DNA from: Streptomyces sp. NBC_01717
Lineage (GTDB): Bacteria; Actinomycetota; Actinomycetes; Streptomycetales; Streptomycetaceae
DNA: 64,000 nt
NCBI RefSeq assembly: GCF_036248255.1
Contig: NZ_CP109178.1
Coordinates: 3,658,001-3,722,000, forward strand
Direction of reading: 5' to 3'
The translations under genes and the position numbers were made by a program. Positions 37,145 through 47,363 of the stretch are shown here, in pieces (the stretch's first letter is position 1; every line of letters starts with the position of its first letter). Under the pieces are notes generated by a model. The model worked only from the letters and a program-made list of their open reading frames with translations. It had not been told where the DNA came from and searched no databases.

Positions 37145-37302
37145 GGCTGTCCCGCAATCCCTGGTGGATCAGCGCGCGGCGTCAGATGCGGTGCATCGCA
37201 AGGCGGAGGGACGTCCGCATACTGGATGTATTCGGGCGTTCCGACAACGCGGCGAGGTGCCGTAGCTGTCGTCGTGCGCCCGCCAGGGATTACGGGACAG
37301 CC
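37145..37302. mobile_element. 158-bp MITE-like element with 20-bp terminal inverted repeats
   Basis: GGCTGTCCCGCAATCCCTGG (37145-37164) and CCAGGGATTACGGGACAGCC (37283-37302) are reverse complements with one mismatch, and flank 118 bases with no coding potential. The sequence type (terminal GGCTGTCCCG, then GGTGGATCAG inside) is one I recall as a recurrent intergenic repeat in Streptomyces genomes. It occupies much of the 331-base gap between DUF4245 and glpX, upstream of a -10-like TAGAGT at 37353-37358. The remainder of the gap holds only the two promoters. Confidence 0.7.
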
Positions 37303-37404
37303 ATTGGGCCGCTCATACGTGACCCGGTCTGCTCATTTTGTCGACCTGACGATAGAGTCACAGCACCCTCTTCCGGTCGTCGCCGTACAGAAAGGTGCGT
37401 TCCG

Positions 37405-38436
37405 ATGTCCGAGCATCACCTGCCGTCACAACTAGAGGTCTCCCCGGAGGCCCCCGACCGCAACCTGGCGCTGGAGCTGGTCCGGGTCACCGAGGCCGCC
37501 GCCATGGCTGCCGGGCGCTGGGTCGGCCGCGGTGACAAGATCGGTGCCGACGGCGCCGCCGTGAAGGCCATGCGGACCCTCGTCTCCACCGTCTCGATGA
37601 ACGGCGTCGTCGTCATCGGTGAGGGCGAGAAGGACGAAGCGCCCATGCTCTTCAACGGCGAACGGGTCGGTGACGGCACCGGCGCCGAGGTCGACATCGC
37701 CGTGGACCCGATCGACGGCACGACCCTGAACGCCAAGGGCATGCCGAACGCGATCGCCGTGCTGGCCGCCGCCGACCGCGGCACCATGTTCGACCCGTCC
37801 GCGGTCTTCTACATGGACAAGCTGGTGACCGGCCCCGAGGCCGCCGACTTCGTGGACATCAACGCCCCGGTGTCGGTGAACATCCGCCGGGTCGCGAAGG
37901 CGAAGAACTCCGCCCCCGAGGACGTCACCGTCGTCATCCTGGACCGCCCGCGCCACGAGGGCATCGTCAAGGAGATCCGGGAGACCGGCGCCCGGATCAA
38001 GTTCATCACCGACGGCGACGTCGCCGGCTCGATCATGGCTGCCCGTGAGGGCACCGGCGTCGACCTGCTGATGGGCATCGGCGGCACCCCCGAGGGCATC
38101 ATCTCGGCCTGCGCCATAAAGTGCCTCGGCGGTGTCATCCAGGGCAAGCTCTGGCCGAAGGACGAGGCGGAGCGGCAGCGCGCCCTGGACGCCGGGCACG
38201 ACCTCGACCGGGTGCTGTCCACCGACGACCTGGTCAGCGGCGACAACGTGTTCTTCGTCGCGACCGGCATCACGGACGGTGAGCTGATGCGCGGCGTGCG
38301 GTACCGCAGCGAGACGGCGACCACCGAGTCGATCGTGATGCGGTCCAAGTCCGGCACGATCCGCAAGATCGACTCGACCCACCGGCTGTCGAAGCTGCGC
38401 GCCTACAGCGCGATCGACTTCGACCGCGCGAAGTAG
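37405..38436 (+). CDS. glpX: Class II fructose-1,6-bisphosphatase
   Basis: 343 residues. GlpX removes the 1-phosphate of fructose-1,6-bisphosphate in gluconeogenesis. The metal and phosphate motifs are present: [27 protein letters not shown], and [20 protein letters not shown] with [16 protein letters not shown]. It is preceded by AAAGG nine bases before ATG 37405. It is flanked by DUF4245 (divergent) and wblI (convergent), the usual Streptomyces order. A strong hairpin terminator follows. Confidence 0.95.
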   Translation: MSEHHLPSQLEVSPEAPDRNLALELVRVTEAAAMAAGRWVGRGDKIGADGAAVKAMRTLVSTVSMNGVVVIGEGEKDEAPMLFNGERVGDGTGAEVDIAVDPIDGTTLNAKGMPNAIAVLAAADRGTMFDPSAVFYMDKLVTGPEAADFVDINAPVSVNIRRVAKAKNSAPEDVTVVILDRPRHEGIVKEIRETGARIKFITDGDVAGSIMAAREGTGVDLLMGIGGTPEGIISACAIKCLGGVIQGKLWPKDEAERQRALDAGHDLDRVLSTDDLVSGDNVFFVATGITDGELMRGVRYRSETATTESIVMRSKSGTIRKIDSTHRLSKLRAYSAIDFDRAK

Positions 38437-38527
38437 ACCGCGCGAGGCAGGCCGCGCCGCGGCAGGAGCCGCGCCGGGCAGGTGACGCGCAGCGGCGACA
38501 CACGGCAGTCCGTGCGGAGCCGTCGGA

Positions 38528-38573
38528 ACGCGAAGAGGCGCCCCCCATGTGCGGTGGGGGCGCCTCTTCGCGT
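38528..38573. terminator. 18-bp perfect hairpin between glpX and wblI
   Basis: ACGCGAAGAGGCGCCCCC (38528-38545) pairs with its reverse complement at 38556-38573 around a 10-base loop. It lies between the two convergent stops and can serve both. Confidence 0.88.
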
Positions 38574-38635
38574 CGATGCGAGGCGTCGGCGAACGGCTGC
38601 CGGTCCGGGGTCGTCGGTTCGGAAGTACAGGCCGG

Positions 38636-39007
38636 TCAGCCGGCCGCGGCGATGTGGTCGGCCGAGGCGGCCGCCTTCAGCTCCACCTCGCGCCGTCTGC
38701 GGCGGGCGAGCACCACACGGCGCTCGGCAGCCGTGAGGCCGCCCCACACCCCGTACGGTTCGGGCTGCACCAAGGCATGTTCCCGGCATTCGACCATCAC
38801 CGGACAGCGCGCGCAGACCCGCTTCGCGGACTCCTCGCGGGACAGTCGGGCAGCAGTCGGCTCCTTCGACGGGGCGAAGAACAGCCCGGCTTCGTCCCGG
38901 CGGCACACCGCCTCCGAGTGCCAGGGGCCGGCCTGGTCCTCCCGAGCAGGAGTGCTCTGGGTGGGAACGGCGGCGACCTGCAGGGGCTGATGCGGCAGTT
39001 GCAGCAC
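38636..39007 (-). CDS. wblI: WhiB-family iron-sulfur transcription regulator
   Basis: 123 residues. The four [4Fe-4S] ligand cysteines are C35 (AVCRRDE), C65 and C68 (VCARCPV) and C74 (VECREHA), followed by the GVWGGLTAAERR turn and a basic DNA-binding tail (RRRRREVELKAA). Wbl proteins bind region 4 of the principal sigma factor and tune genes of development and stress. GTG 39007 lies six bases after AGGAG. The position beside glpX matches S. coelicolor wblI (SCO5046) as I remember it; the symbol rests on that synteny. Confidence 0.85.
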   Translation of the reverse strand: MLQLPHQPLQVAAVPTQSTPAREDQAGPWHSEAVCRRDEAGLFFAPSKEPTAARLSREESAKRVCARCPVMVECREHALVQPEPYGVWGGLTAAERRVVLARRRRREVELKAAASADHIAAAG

Positions 39008-39166
39008 GGTCTACTCCTGACGACGGCTTCGCGAGCGAGAGACGATGCAGCACTCCCTACCCGCTGTGCGTGCGCCTAAGCACTGAGTGGCACGGAGTTC
39101 CGGTTGACGGAATTGCGGTCGACCGGAATTTTGGCCGGATCCAGGGCCGTGCGAACCGCTGCGGGT

Positions 39167-39841
39167 TCAGCGGCCGAGGTGTTTGCGCAGCTGGTTGTGG
39201 AGATCCGTAATGAGTTTCCCGCGCTTCGGCTTTGCCTCGACGTTCCCGAAGACCGAATAGCCGTTGACGACGATCACCGGGGCTTCCGGGTCAGCGGATT
39301 CCAGGGTGACGACTTCGAAATTACCGAAGACGCCCGTGCCGCTGCCGCGCAGCGAGATGTTCTCCGGGACCTTGATCTCGACACTGCCGAAGATGGAGGT
39401 CGCGTTGATGACGGTGAGCCTCTGGCTGAAAAGCGCCTCGGTCAGATCGATCTCCACGCTGCCGAAGAGCGCGAAGGCGTTCGTACGGCCACCGACCCGC
39501 CAGCGACCCTTGCGCGTGGAACTGCTGAAGATCGCCACCAGATTGTCGGCCGGGCCCGCGGGGGCCTCGGGGCCGTACGCGCACGGCGTGGCGGACGACG
39601 GCCGGGTGGCGCCGCCGGGGGTCGGCAGGTCCCGTACCAGCGGCTCGAGTTCGCCGACGGTCTTGGCGCGGTAGACGGAGTCGACGCGCTCGGCGTGCTC
39701 CTCGGCGGTCAGCCGGCCCTCGGCCATGGCCTCCCGCAGGATGTCCGCGATCCGGTCGCGGTCTGCGTCGGAGGCGCGGATGCCGGCGGGCGCGGGCGGC
39801 GCCGGGGCGGCGGGCTGCTGAGGGTGCTTTTCGAGGTCCAC
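39167..39841 (-). CDS. DUF1707 protein with LiaF-like C-terminal domain
   Basis: 224 residues. A Pro/Ala/Gln-rich start is followed by a DUF1707 domain (IRASDADRDRIADILREAMA, RLTAEEHAERVDSVYRAKTV), and a beta-helix-like C-terminal domain with repeats FALFGSVEIDL, SIFGSVEIKVP, GVFGNFEVVTL and YSVFGNVEAKP. The last resembles the cell-wall-active antibiotic response (LiaF-like) domain. No membrane segment is seen. Role unknown; envelope-stress sensing is a family-based guess. GTG 39841 is the start. It is divergent from the class I fumarase gene. Confidence 0.8.
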   Translation of the reverse strand: MDLEKHPQQPAAPAPPAPAGIRASDADRDRIADILREAMAEGRLTAEEHAERVDSVYRAKTVGELEPLVRDLPTPGGATRPSSATPCAYGPEAPAGPADNLVAIFSSSTRKGRWRVGGRTNAFALFGSVEIDLTEALFSQRLTVINATSIFGSVEIKVPENISLRGSGTGVFGNFEVVTLESADPEAPVIVVNGYSVFGNVEAKPKRGKLITDLHNQLRKHLGR

Positions 39842-39877
39842 CGACCCAGCGTACCCAAACGCGATAGATCGCGACTA

Positions 39878-39911
39878 GGGCCTGTCCGGTGGATCAGGGC
39901 CGGACAGGCCC
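39878..39911. repeat. 12-bp perfect inverted repeat related to the 37.1-kb element
   Basis: GGGCCTGTCCGG (39878-39889) and CCGGACAGGCCC (39900-39911) enclose TGGATCAGGG. It lies between divergent genes, so it is not a normal terminator. The shared GGTGGATCAG and the similar GGCCTGTCC/GGCTGTCC ends link it with the MITE-like element at 37145-37302, so it is probably a related repeat remnant. Confidence 0.6.
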
Positions 39912-40068
39912 GGGGCGCACTCCGAGCTGATCGGTGCGGGACGGTGAGCGCACGCGCTGTTCGAACTGAGCCTTACCTCACAGGTTCGGCCCGCTTGCGG
40001 CGTTCTACCCTGGTGGGTGCGCTGCCCAAGGGTGGTCAGCCGCTGTCGCCGAGTGAGGAATGGCCGTA

Positions 40069-41736
<1,668 letters not shown>

Positions 41737-41755
41737 TCACTTCGTGCGTACGTGC

Positions 41756-41795
41756 CCGCGGGGGCGTTCCGGTTTCGGCCGGGGCGCCCCCGCGG
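41756..41795. terminator. 11-bp hairpin between fumB and the LuxR gene
   Basis: CCGCGGGGGCG (41756-41766) pairs with CGCCCCCGCGG (41785-41795); the loop contains a further CCGG/GCCGG stem. It lies 20 bases after the fumB stop and 20 bases before the stop of the convergent LuxR gene. Confidence 0.75.
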
Positions 41796-41814
41796 TGCGT
41801 CCGTACCGCTTCGC

Positions 41815-42801
41815 TCAGGGGTCCAGAAGCCCCGACGTCGCGAGCAGATAGCCGAGTTGGGCGCGGCTGTTGCTGCCCAGTTGTTCCGAGACCTTCCGCA
41901 TGTGTTCGGCGACGCTGCGACGACTCATGCCGAGCCGGCGGGCGATCGACGCGTCCGTCTCACCGCCCACGACCGCCAGCAGAATGGTGCGCTGGAGGTC
42001 GGACATGATGACGGAGGAGCGCAGCGGCGCGCCGTCGGGACGGATCGGGACGGAGCGGGTCCAGGCGTTGTCGAATTGCCGGACCACCATGCCGACCAGG
42101 GCCGGGTGCTGGACCCGCAGCGCCGTGTGCGGCTCGTCGGGGACGGGTACGAACGCGATTTCCCGGTCGCAGACGATGACCCGGTCGACGACTTCGGCGA
42201 CCGTCCGTACCTCGGCTCCGGCCGACGTCACCTGCTCGATGTAGGAGAGCGTCGCCCGGTGCGAGCGGACGGTGTGCTGGTAGATCGTCCGCTGCCGCAC
42301 TCCGCGCCGCAGCATCCGCAGGTCGCGGGGCAGCGCCTCGCCGAGGACGTGCGAGGGGCGGCCGCCGCCGGGCTGTGCGGTGAGCAGCTCCTCCTGGCAA
42401 CTGCCCACGGCCGCGTCAAGTGCCTTGCTGATGACGGCTCTTCCGACGAGCCGGGTGAGGACGGGCTGTTCGAGCCGGTGCACTTCCGCGTAGAGCCCCT
42501 CGAACGCGGCGAGACTGGCGCGGACCGCGCGCAGATTGCGGTGCTGCTGGTCGATCGCCTCCTCGATGGGGCCGAGTGCGGCGAACGATGCCGTCTCCGG
42601 CGGCACGGGGATCAGCGAACCCGGTGCGTCCCGGTCCGTCACCACCAGCTGCAGGGCCCGTAGACAGGCCGGTGCACCGTCCTGCGGAAGGCTTCCCTGC
42701 ACGAGCGCGCGCCGGTACGCCGCCAGGGCCGTCTCGCAGGGACGGTCGGGCGACGATTCGCGGCAATCACATGCCCGTGGGCCGGATTGATCGTCCTTCA
42801 C
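41815..42801 (-). CDS. LuxR-type transcriptional regulator of the biosynthetic cluster
   Basis: About 328 residues. The C-terminal LuxR/NarL helix-turn-helix is ILLAVVGGETDASIARRLGM followed by SRRSVAEHMRKVSEQLGSNS. The rest (helical segments such as ALGPIEEAIDQQHRNLRAVR and EELLTAQPGGGRP) is a ligand- or partner-binding part without a recognised domain, giving a pattern common in pathway-specific regulators. The start is uncertain: GTG 42801 gives a 70-base divergent spacer with the MFS gene; the frame is open to 42927. It faces the PKS/NRPS operon and probably controls it. No TTA codon is seen in it. Confidence 0.75.
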   Translation of the reverse strand: MKDDQSGPRACDCRESSPDRPCETALAAYRRALVQGSLPQDGAPACLRALQLVVTDRDAPGSLIPVPPETASFAALGPIEEAIDQQHRNLRAVRASLAAFEGLYAEVHRLEQPVLTRLVGRAVISKALDAAVGSCQEELLTAQPGGGRPSHVLGEALPRDLRMLRRGVRQRTIYQHTVRSHRATLSYIEQVTSAGAEVRTVAEVVDRVIVCDREIAFVPVPDEPHTALRVQHPALVGMVVRQFDNAWTRSVPIRPDGAPLRSSVIMSDLQRTILLAVVGGETDASIARRLGMSRRSVAEHMRKVSEQLGSNSRAQLGYLLATSGLLDP

Positions 42802-42871
42802 AAGTATGCAGATTACATTTGTGCAAACGGCTCGACATCGGGGGTCGTGGTTGCTCGACGAGTATGTCCGG

Positions 42872-44278
42872 GTGAAGCTCGGCATCGACCAGACCAACAG
42901 CCATTCCGACGACGGACCGGACAGCACGGCGCACGGCGAACGGCGTTATCGATTCCTTGTCGCCGGATACGCCATCTCTTCGTACGGCACCTTCCTGAAT
43001 ATGGTGGCGCTCAATCTGTTCGTCTATGAGACGACGGGCCGGGCGATCGCCATGGGGCTGTTCATGGCGGTGCGGCTGGGGTCCGGCTTTGTCGCCGGTC
43101 TGACGGCCGGCACGCTGCTCGCGCGCTTCACCGCCAAGACCGTGATGCTCTGGACGAATGTGGCGCAGGCGGCGGTGATGCTGTTGCTGGTCCTTGCGCC
43201 GGACGGGCTGCGCACGGGCGCGCTGATGGCCGTCTCGGTGGTGGTCGGGTCCTGCGGAACGCTCTTCATGGTGTCGCTGCGCAGTTCCATTCCCGAGATG
43301 GTGGGCGCCGACCGGCGCGGCTGGGCGAACTCCCTTTCCATCACCGGGCGTTCGCTGGCGATGGTGGCCGGCTTCGCATCGGCCGGTGTGGTCGTGTCGC
43401 TGGTCGGTTACACCGCCGCGTTCGTGGTGGACATGGCCACCTTTGTGATCTGTGCCGTGACGGTGGCGCTGCTGCCGATCGCGGGCGGAGGCAGAGGGAA
43501 GAGCGCTCGGCCGGATTCGGAGGGGGATTCCGGCGGGCGCGCCGAACAGGGTGCGGCGGCCGCGAAGAAGGCGGAGCGGCGGCGGATGCCTGTCGCGTTC
43601 GTCGCGCTGGCCGCCGCGCCCGGTCTCGGCCTGATGGTGGCGCTGCGCGGGGTGGACGCGTTCGGTTCGTCGTCCCACAACGCGGCGCTGCCGATCTACT
43701 CCACCGAGCTCGACGCCTCGCGCCCGGCCGTGTTCGTCAGCGCCTTCTGGTGCCTGTGGGCGCTGGGGAACGTCGTCGCACAACAGGTGATCCAGCGGTA
43801 CGCGAAGCGCACCGGCCGATCGGTGGGTGCGCTGGGCTTCGGTTACGGCACGATCGTGATGTCCGGGGCGTTCATCCTGGCGTTCGCGGGGTTCCCGTTG
43901 GTGGCGACAGGGGTGATCGCACTGGTCGCGGGAGCGGCCGACGGGCTCACGGAGGTCTCGTACACCTCGCATCTGCAGACGCTCTCCGCCGACCTTCGCG
44001 GGCATGCGTTCGGGCTCTCCGCGACGTTCGAGAATCTTGGCTTCGGCGTCGGAATGATCCTTGTCGCAGCGGCACTTGACCGATTCAGCCCGCTGACGGT
44101 CGTCGGATGGTCCCATGGCGCTGCGATGGTGGTCGCGGTGGCGTTCCTGCTCCGGGTGGCGGGGCTGCGGAGGGGAGAGAGGCGCGGTGGTGGAGACGGC
44201 GAGGGAGCGCGATCAGGAGCGGGGGAACGAGAACCGCATCGCGGTGATCGGGATGGCGCTGAGGTTTCCGGGGGCTGA
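42872..44278 (+). CDS. MFS exporter of the biosynthetic cluster
   Basis: About 468 residues with 12 predicted membrane segments, of the EntS/MFS_3 exporter type: FLVAGYAISSYGTFLNMVAL, RLGSGFVAGLTAGTLLARF, and SLRSSIPEMVGADRRGWANS in the first half, then GLGLMVALRGVDAFGSSSHN and DGLTEVSYTSHLQTL in the second. A Ser/Gly-rich cytoplasmic loop joins the halves. It probably exports the cluster product and adds to self-protection. Start uncertain (GTG 42872 used; ATG 42806 possible). Its Arg/Gly-rich tail overlaps the PKS gene by 92 bases. Confidence 0.8.
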   Translation: MKLGIDQTNSHSDDGPDSTAHGERRYRFLVAGYAISSYGTFLNMVALNLFVYETTGRAIAMGLFMAVRLGSGFVAGLTAGTLLARFTAKTVMLWTNVAQAAVMLLLVLAPDGLRTGALMAVSVVVGSCGTLFMVSLRSSIPEMVGADRRGWANSLSITGRSLAMVAGFASAGVVVSLVGYTAAFVVDMATFVICAVTVALLPIAGGGRGKSARPDSEGDSGGRAEQGAAAAKKAERRRMPVAFVALAAAPGLGLMVALRGVDAFGSSSHNAALPIYSTELDASRPAVFVSAFWCLWALGNVVAQQVIQRYAKRTGRSVGALGFGYGTIVMSGAFILAFAGFPLVATGVIALVAGAADGLTEVSYTSHLQTLSADLRGHAFGLSATFENLGFGVGMILVAAALDRFSPLTVVGWSHGAAMVVAVAFLLRVAGLRRGERRGGGDGEGARSGAGEREPHRGDRDGAEVSGG

Positions 44279-47200
44279 CACCCCCGAGCAGTACTGGCGC
44301 GACATCCGGGCGGGCGTCTCGCACGTACGCCGATTCACCGCGACCGAGTTCGCCGCCGCCGGGATACCGGAGGCGGAGTACGGGGCGGAGGGGTTCGTCG
44401 GGGCGGCGGCGCTGCTGGACGGCGACGGGCACGGCGGCATCGACGGGTTCGACGCCGGGTTCTTCGGGATGAGCGGGCGCGAGGCGGCCCTCACCGATCC
44501 GCAGCAGCGGCTCTTCCTGGAGTGCTGCTTCCACGCCCTGGAGGACGGCGGCTACGCCGGTCACGACGAGTCGTTACGGACAGGGGTGTACGGGAGCGCC
44601 GGTTACCGCCTCTACTCCCTGCACAGCTATCTCGCCGAGAACCTGGCCACGGAGGCACGTTCCGGCGACTGGATGACCGTCAAGCAGGTCCAGGTCGGCA
44701 ACTACCCGGATTTCACCGCCAATCGGGCCGCGTTCCGGCTGGGTCTGACCGGTCCCGCGATCAATGTGGCGACGGCGTGCTCCAGTTCGCTGGTCTCCGT
44801 GCATCTGGCCTGTCAGGCGCTGCGCGCCGGTGACGCCGATCTGATGCTGGTCGGCTCGGCGGCGCTGCATCTGCCGCAGGTGACGGGGCACCGCCATGTG
44901 AAGGGTTCCACGCTCTCCCGGACCGGTGCCGTGCGGGCCTTCGACGCGGGTGCGGACGGCACGGTCGGCGGCAACGGTGTCGCTGCCGTCCTGCTGAAGC
45001 CGCTGGACCGGGCGCTCGCCGACGGAGACACCGTGCACGCCGTGATCCTGGGCTCGTCGGTCACCAACGACGGTGCGGCGAAGACCGGTTTCGCCGCACC
45101 GGGTGTCGCCGGGCAGCGGGATGCCGTGCTGGGCGCGCTGCGGTCCGCCGGGGTCCCGGCGGAATCGGTGGGTTACGTGGAGGCGCACGGCACGGGCACG
45201 TTCAAGGGCGACCCGATCGAGTTCGCCGCCCTCACGGAGGCGTTCCGCCGCCACACCGACCGGACCGGGTTCTGCGCGCTGGGCTCCACCAAACCTGCCA
45301 TCGGACACCTCGACAGTGCGGCGGGTCTGGCCGGGCTGATCAAGGCGGTCCTGGTGCTGCGGCACGGCATCGTCCCGCCGCTGGTGAACTTCCGGGCGCC
45401 GAATCCGGCGCTCGCCGTCGAGTCGAGCCCGTTCGTGCTACCGGCGCGGGAGACGGCGTGGCCGGTGCCCGGGGAGGTACGGCGCGCCGGGGTGCACTCC
45501 ATCGGGATGGGCGGTACCAATGCGCACGTGATCCTGGAGCAGGCGCCCGCGGTGCGGGAGGCGGAGCGGCGGCGGAACGTTTCCTCGCAGGCGCTGCCCC
45601 TGCTGCCGCTGTCCGGCGCGAGCCGCGAGGCGCTGGTGGTGTACGCCCGCGCGTTCCGCGAGCGGCTGGTACGCGGGCCCGCGGCGGCGCCCGTCGATCT
45701 GCTGGTCACGGCCGCGCTCGGGCGACGCCATTTGCGCCATCGGCTGGTCGTGACGTCCGAGGATCCGGTGGCGGGGCTGGACGCGTTCCTGGCCGGGGCG
45801 GCCCCGGGCGCTGCGTACGACACAGGGGTGGTCGACCAGGAGCCGGAGCGGCCCGTCTTCCTCTTCAGCGGGCAGGGCGGCGGACATCCGGGCATGGGCG
45901 CGGAGCCTGCGGCCCGCTTCCCCGTCGTGGCCGAGGTACTCGCCTCCTGCGCCCGCGTCTACGAGGAGGAGACGGGGAACGGCGACTTCCTCGACCGGAT
46001 CGTGCACGGCCACGGCCCGGCCGTCTGGACCACCGACTTCGCGCAGCCCGCCCTCTTCGCCCTCCAGATCGCCCAGGCCCGCCTCTGGCAGCAGCTCGGC
46101 GTCACGCCCTCGCTGGTCGCCGGGCACAGCGTCGGCGAGTACGCGGCGCTCTGCGTGGCCGGGGCGCTGAGCGTGGAGGACGGGATGCGGCTGCTGTGCC
46201 GGCGCGGGCGGCTGATGCAGGAGCGGTCGGCGGCCGGTGCGATGCTCGCGGCGTTCGTACCGGAGGCGCGGGTACGGGAGTTGCAGGCCGCCGTCGAGGG
46301 GCTGGAGCTCGCCGTGGTCAACGGGCCGGCCCACCATGTCGTCGCCGGGCCCCCGGAGGCGGTCGAGGCCGCGCGCGCCCTGCTGGCGGCGGGCGGAGAG
46401 GCGTACGAGCCACTGGCCGTGGACCGGGCCTTTCACACCGCTCTGCTCGATCCGGTCCTCGACGAGCTGCGGGCGGCCGTGGAGAAGACCGGGCTGCTCC
46501 CGCTCCGTACACCGTTCGTCAGCGGGCTCGACGGGGTGGTGCGGCACCCGGGGTGGCGGCCCGGCGCCGACTACCTGGTCCGGCAGGCACGCCGGACCGC
46601 CGACTTCCGCGCGGTGCTGCGGGCCGTCGGTTCCACGGGATCCGCTCGACCCACCGGACCCGCCGGTGTGGTCCTCCTCGAACTCGGTCCCTCCGCCGCA
46701 CTGACCGGGATGGCGCGTCGGGTGCTGCCGGGTGCGGCCGCCGTACCGACATCGGCGTTCCGGCACGCGGTGGCCCGGCTGCACTGTGCGGGGGTGGCCG
46801 TCGACTGGGCGGCGTTGCTCGCGGGGTGCGGCGGCCGGCGGGTGCCGCTGCCGACGTATCCGTTCCAGCATCAGTCCCACTGGGTCGGTCCGCCGCCGGT
46901 CCCGACCACTTCGTACGTACCCGAGCGCACAACGGAGGATGGCATGACGGAACAGGCCGTACTGGACCGGGTTTTGGCGCTTACCGCCGGCCATCTCGGC
47001 TATCGGCCGTCGGAGGTCGGTGCGGACAGGACATACGTCGGACTGGGCGCCGACTCACTCCAGCTGATCGGCATGGTCCGGCAGTTGGAGGCGGAGTTCG
47101 GTACGGAGATCGCGATACGGGAGATACTGGAGGAGGCGGGCACCCCCCGGCTCACGGCTCGCCTGATATCGACGCGTACGGCTCCGAAGCCGCAGGTGGA

Positions 47201-47363
47201 GGATGAGCCGGAACCGGTCTACGCGACGCGCGCCGAGGTCGAGGAACTGACCCGTCAGGTGGCCCAGCTGGCCCGCAACCAGGCCGCGATGCTCACCCAG
47301 CTCTCGGATGCCGTGGCCCTGCTGACCGGCGTCTCCGCCACCCCCGAGGGGGACCGCCGATGA
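44187..47363 (+). CDS. Type I PKS, KS-AT-ACP
   Basis: 1058 residues. KS (about 17-430): active-site C198 in TACSSS, histidines in VEAHGTGTFKG and IGHLDSAAG. AT (about 555-850): GHSVGE with S648, and DRAFHT, whose AFH favours malonyl-CoA. ACP (about 930-1000): GLGADSLQL with phosphopantetheine serine S957. A coiled helix (VEELTRQVAQLARNQAAMLT) ends the protein as a likely docking tail. There is no KR, DH or ER, so the product stays beta-keto for the aminotransferase of the next protein, as in mycosubtilin/microginin-type lines. No loading domain: the starter must come in trans. GTG 44187 follows GGGAG/GAGAGG. Codon 130 (44574-44576) is TTA, hence probable bldA control. Confidence 0.92.
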   Translation: MVETARERDQERGNENRIAVIGMALRFPGADTPEQYWRDIRAGVSHVRRFTATEFAAAGIPEAEYGAEGFVGAAALLDGDGHGGIDGFDAGFFGMSGREAALTDPQQRLFLECCFHALEDGGYAGHDESLRTGVYGSAGYRLYSLHSYLAENLATEARSGDWMTVKQVQVGNYPDFTANRAAFRLGLTGPAINVATACSSSLVSVHLACQALRAGDADLMLVGSAALHLPQVTGHRHVKGSTLSRTGAVRAFDAGADGTVGGNGVAAVLLKPLDRALADGDTVHAVILGSSVTNDGAAKTGFAAPGVAGQRDAVLGALRSAGVPAESVGYVEAHGTGTFKGDPIEFAALTEAFRRHTDRTGFCALGSTKPAIGHLDSAAGLAGLIKAVLVLRHGIVPPLVNFRAPNPALAVESSPFVLPARETAWPVPGEVRRAGVHSIGMGGTNAHVILEQAPAVREAERRRNVSSQALPLLPLSGASREALVVYARAFRERLVRGPAAAPVDLLVTAALGRRHLRHRLVVTSEDPVAGLDAFLAGAAPGAAYDTGVVDQEPERPVFLFSGQGGGHPGMGAEPAARFPVVAEVLASCARVYEEETGNGDFLDRIVHGHGPAVWTTDFAQPALFALQIAQARLWQQLGVTPSLVAGHSVGEYAALCVAGALSVEDGMRLLCRRGRLMQERSAAGAMLAAFVPEARVRELQAAVEGLELAVVNGPAHHVVAGPPEAVEAARALLAAGGEAYEPLAVDRAFHTALLDPVLDELRAAVEKTGLLPLRTPFVSGLDGVVRHPGWRPGADYLVRQARRTADFRAVLRAVGSTGSARPTGPAGVVLLELGPSAALTGMARRVLPGAAAVPTSAFRHAVARLHCAGVAVDWAALLAGCGGRRVPLPTYPFQHQSHWVGPPPVPTTSYVPERTTEDGMTEQAVLDRVLALTAGHLGYRPSEVGADRTYVGLGADSLQLIGMVRQLEAEFGTEIAIREILEEAGTPRLTARLISTRTAPKPQVEDEPEPVYATRAEVEELTRQVAQLARNQAAMLTQLSDAVALLTGVSATPEGDRR

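Noticed and set aside
44187..44900. KS as a decarboxylating loading domain (KSQ)
   Set aside because: The active site keeps cysteine (TACSSS) instead of glutamine.
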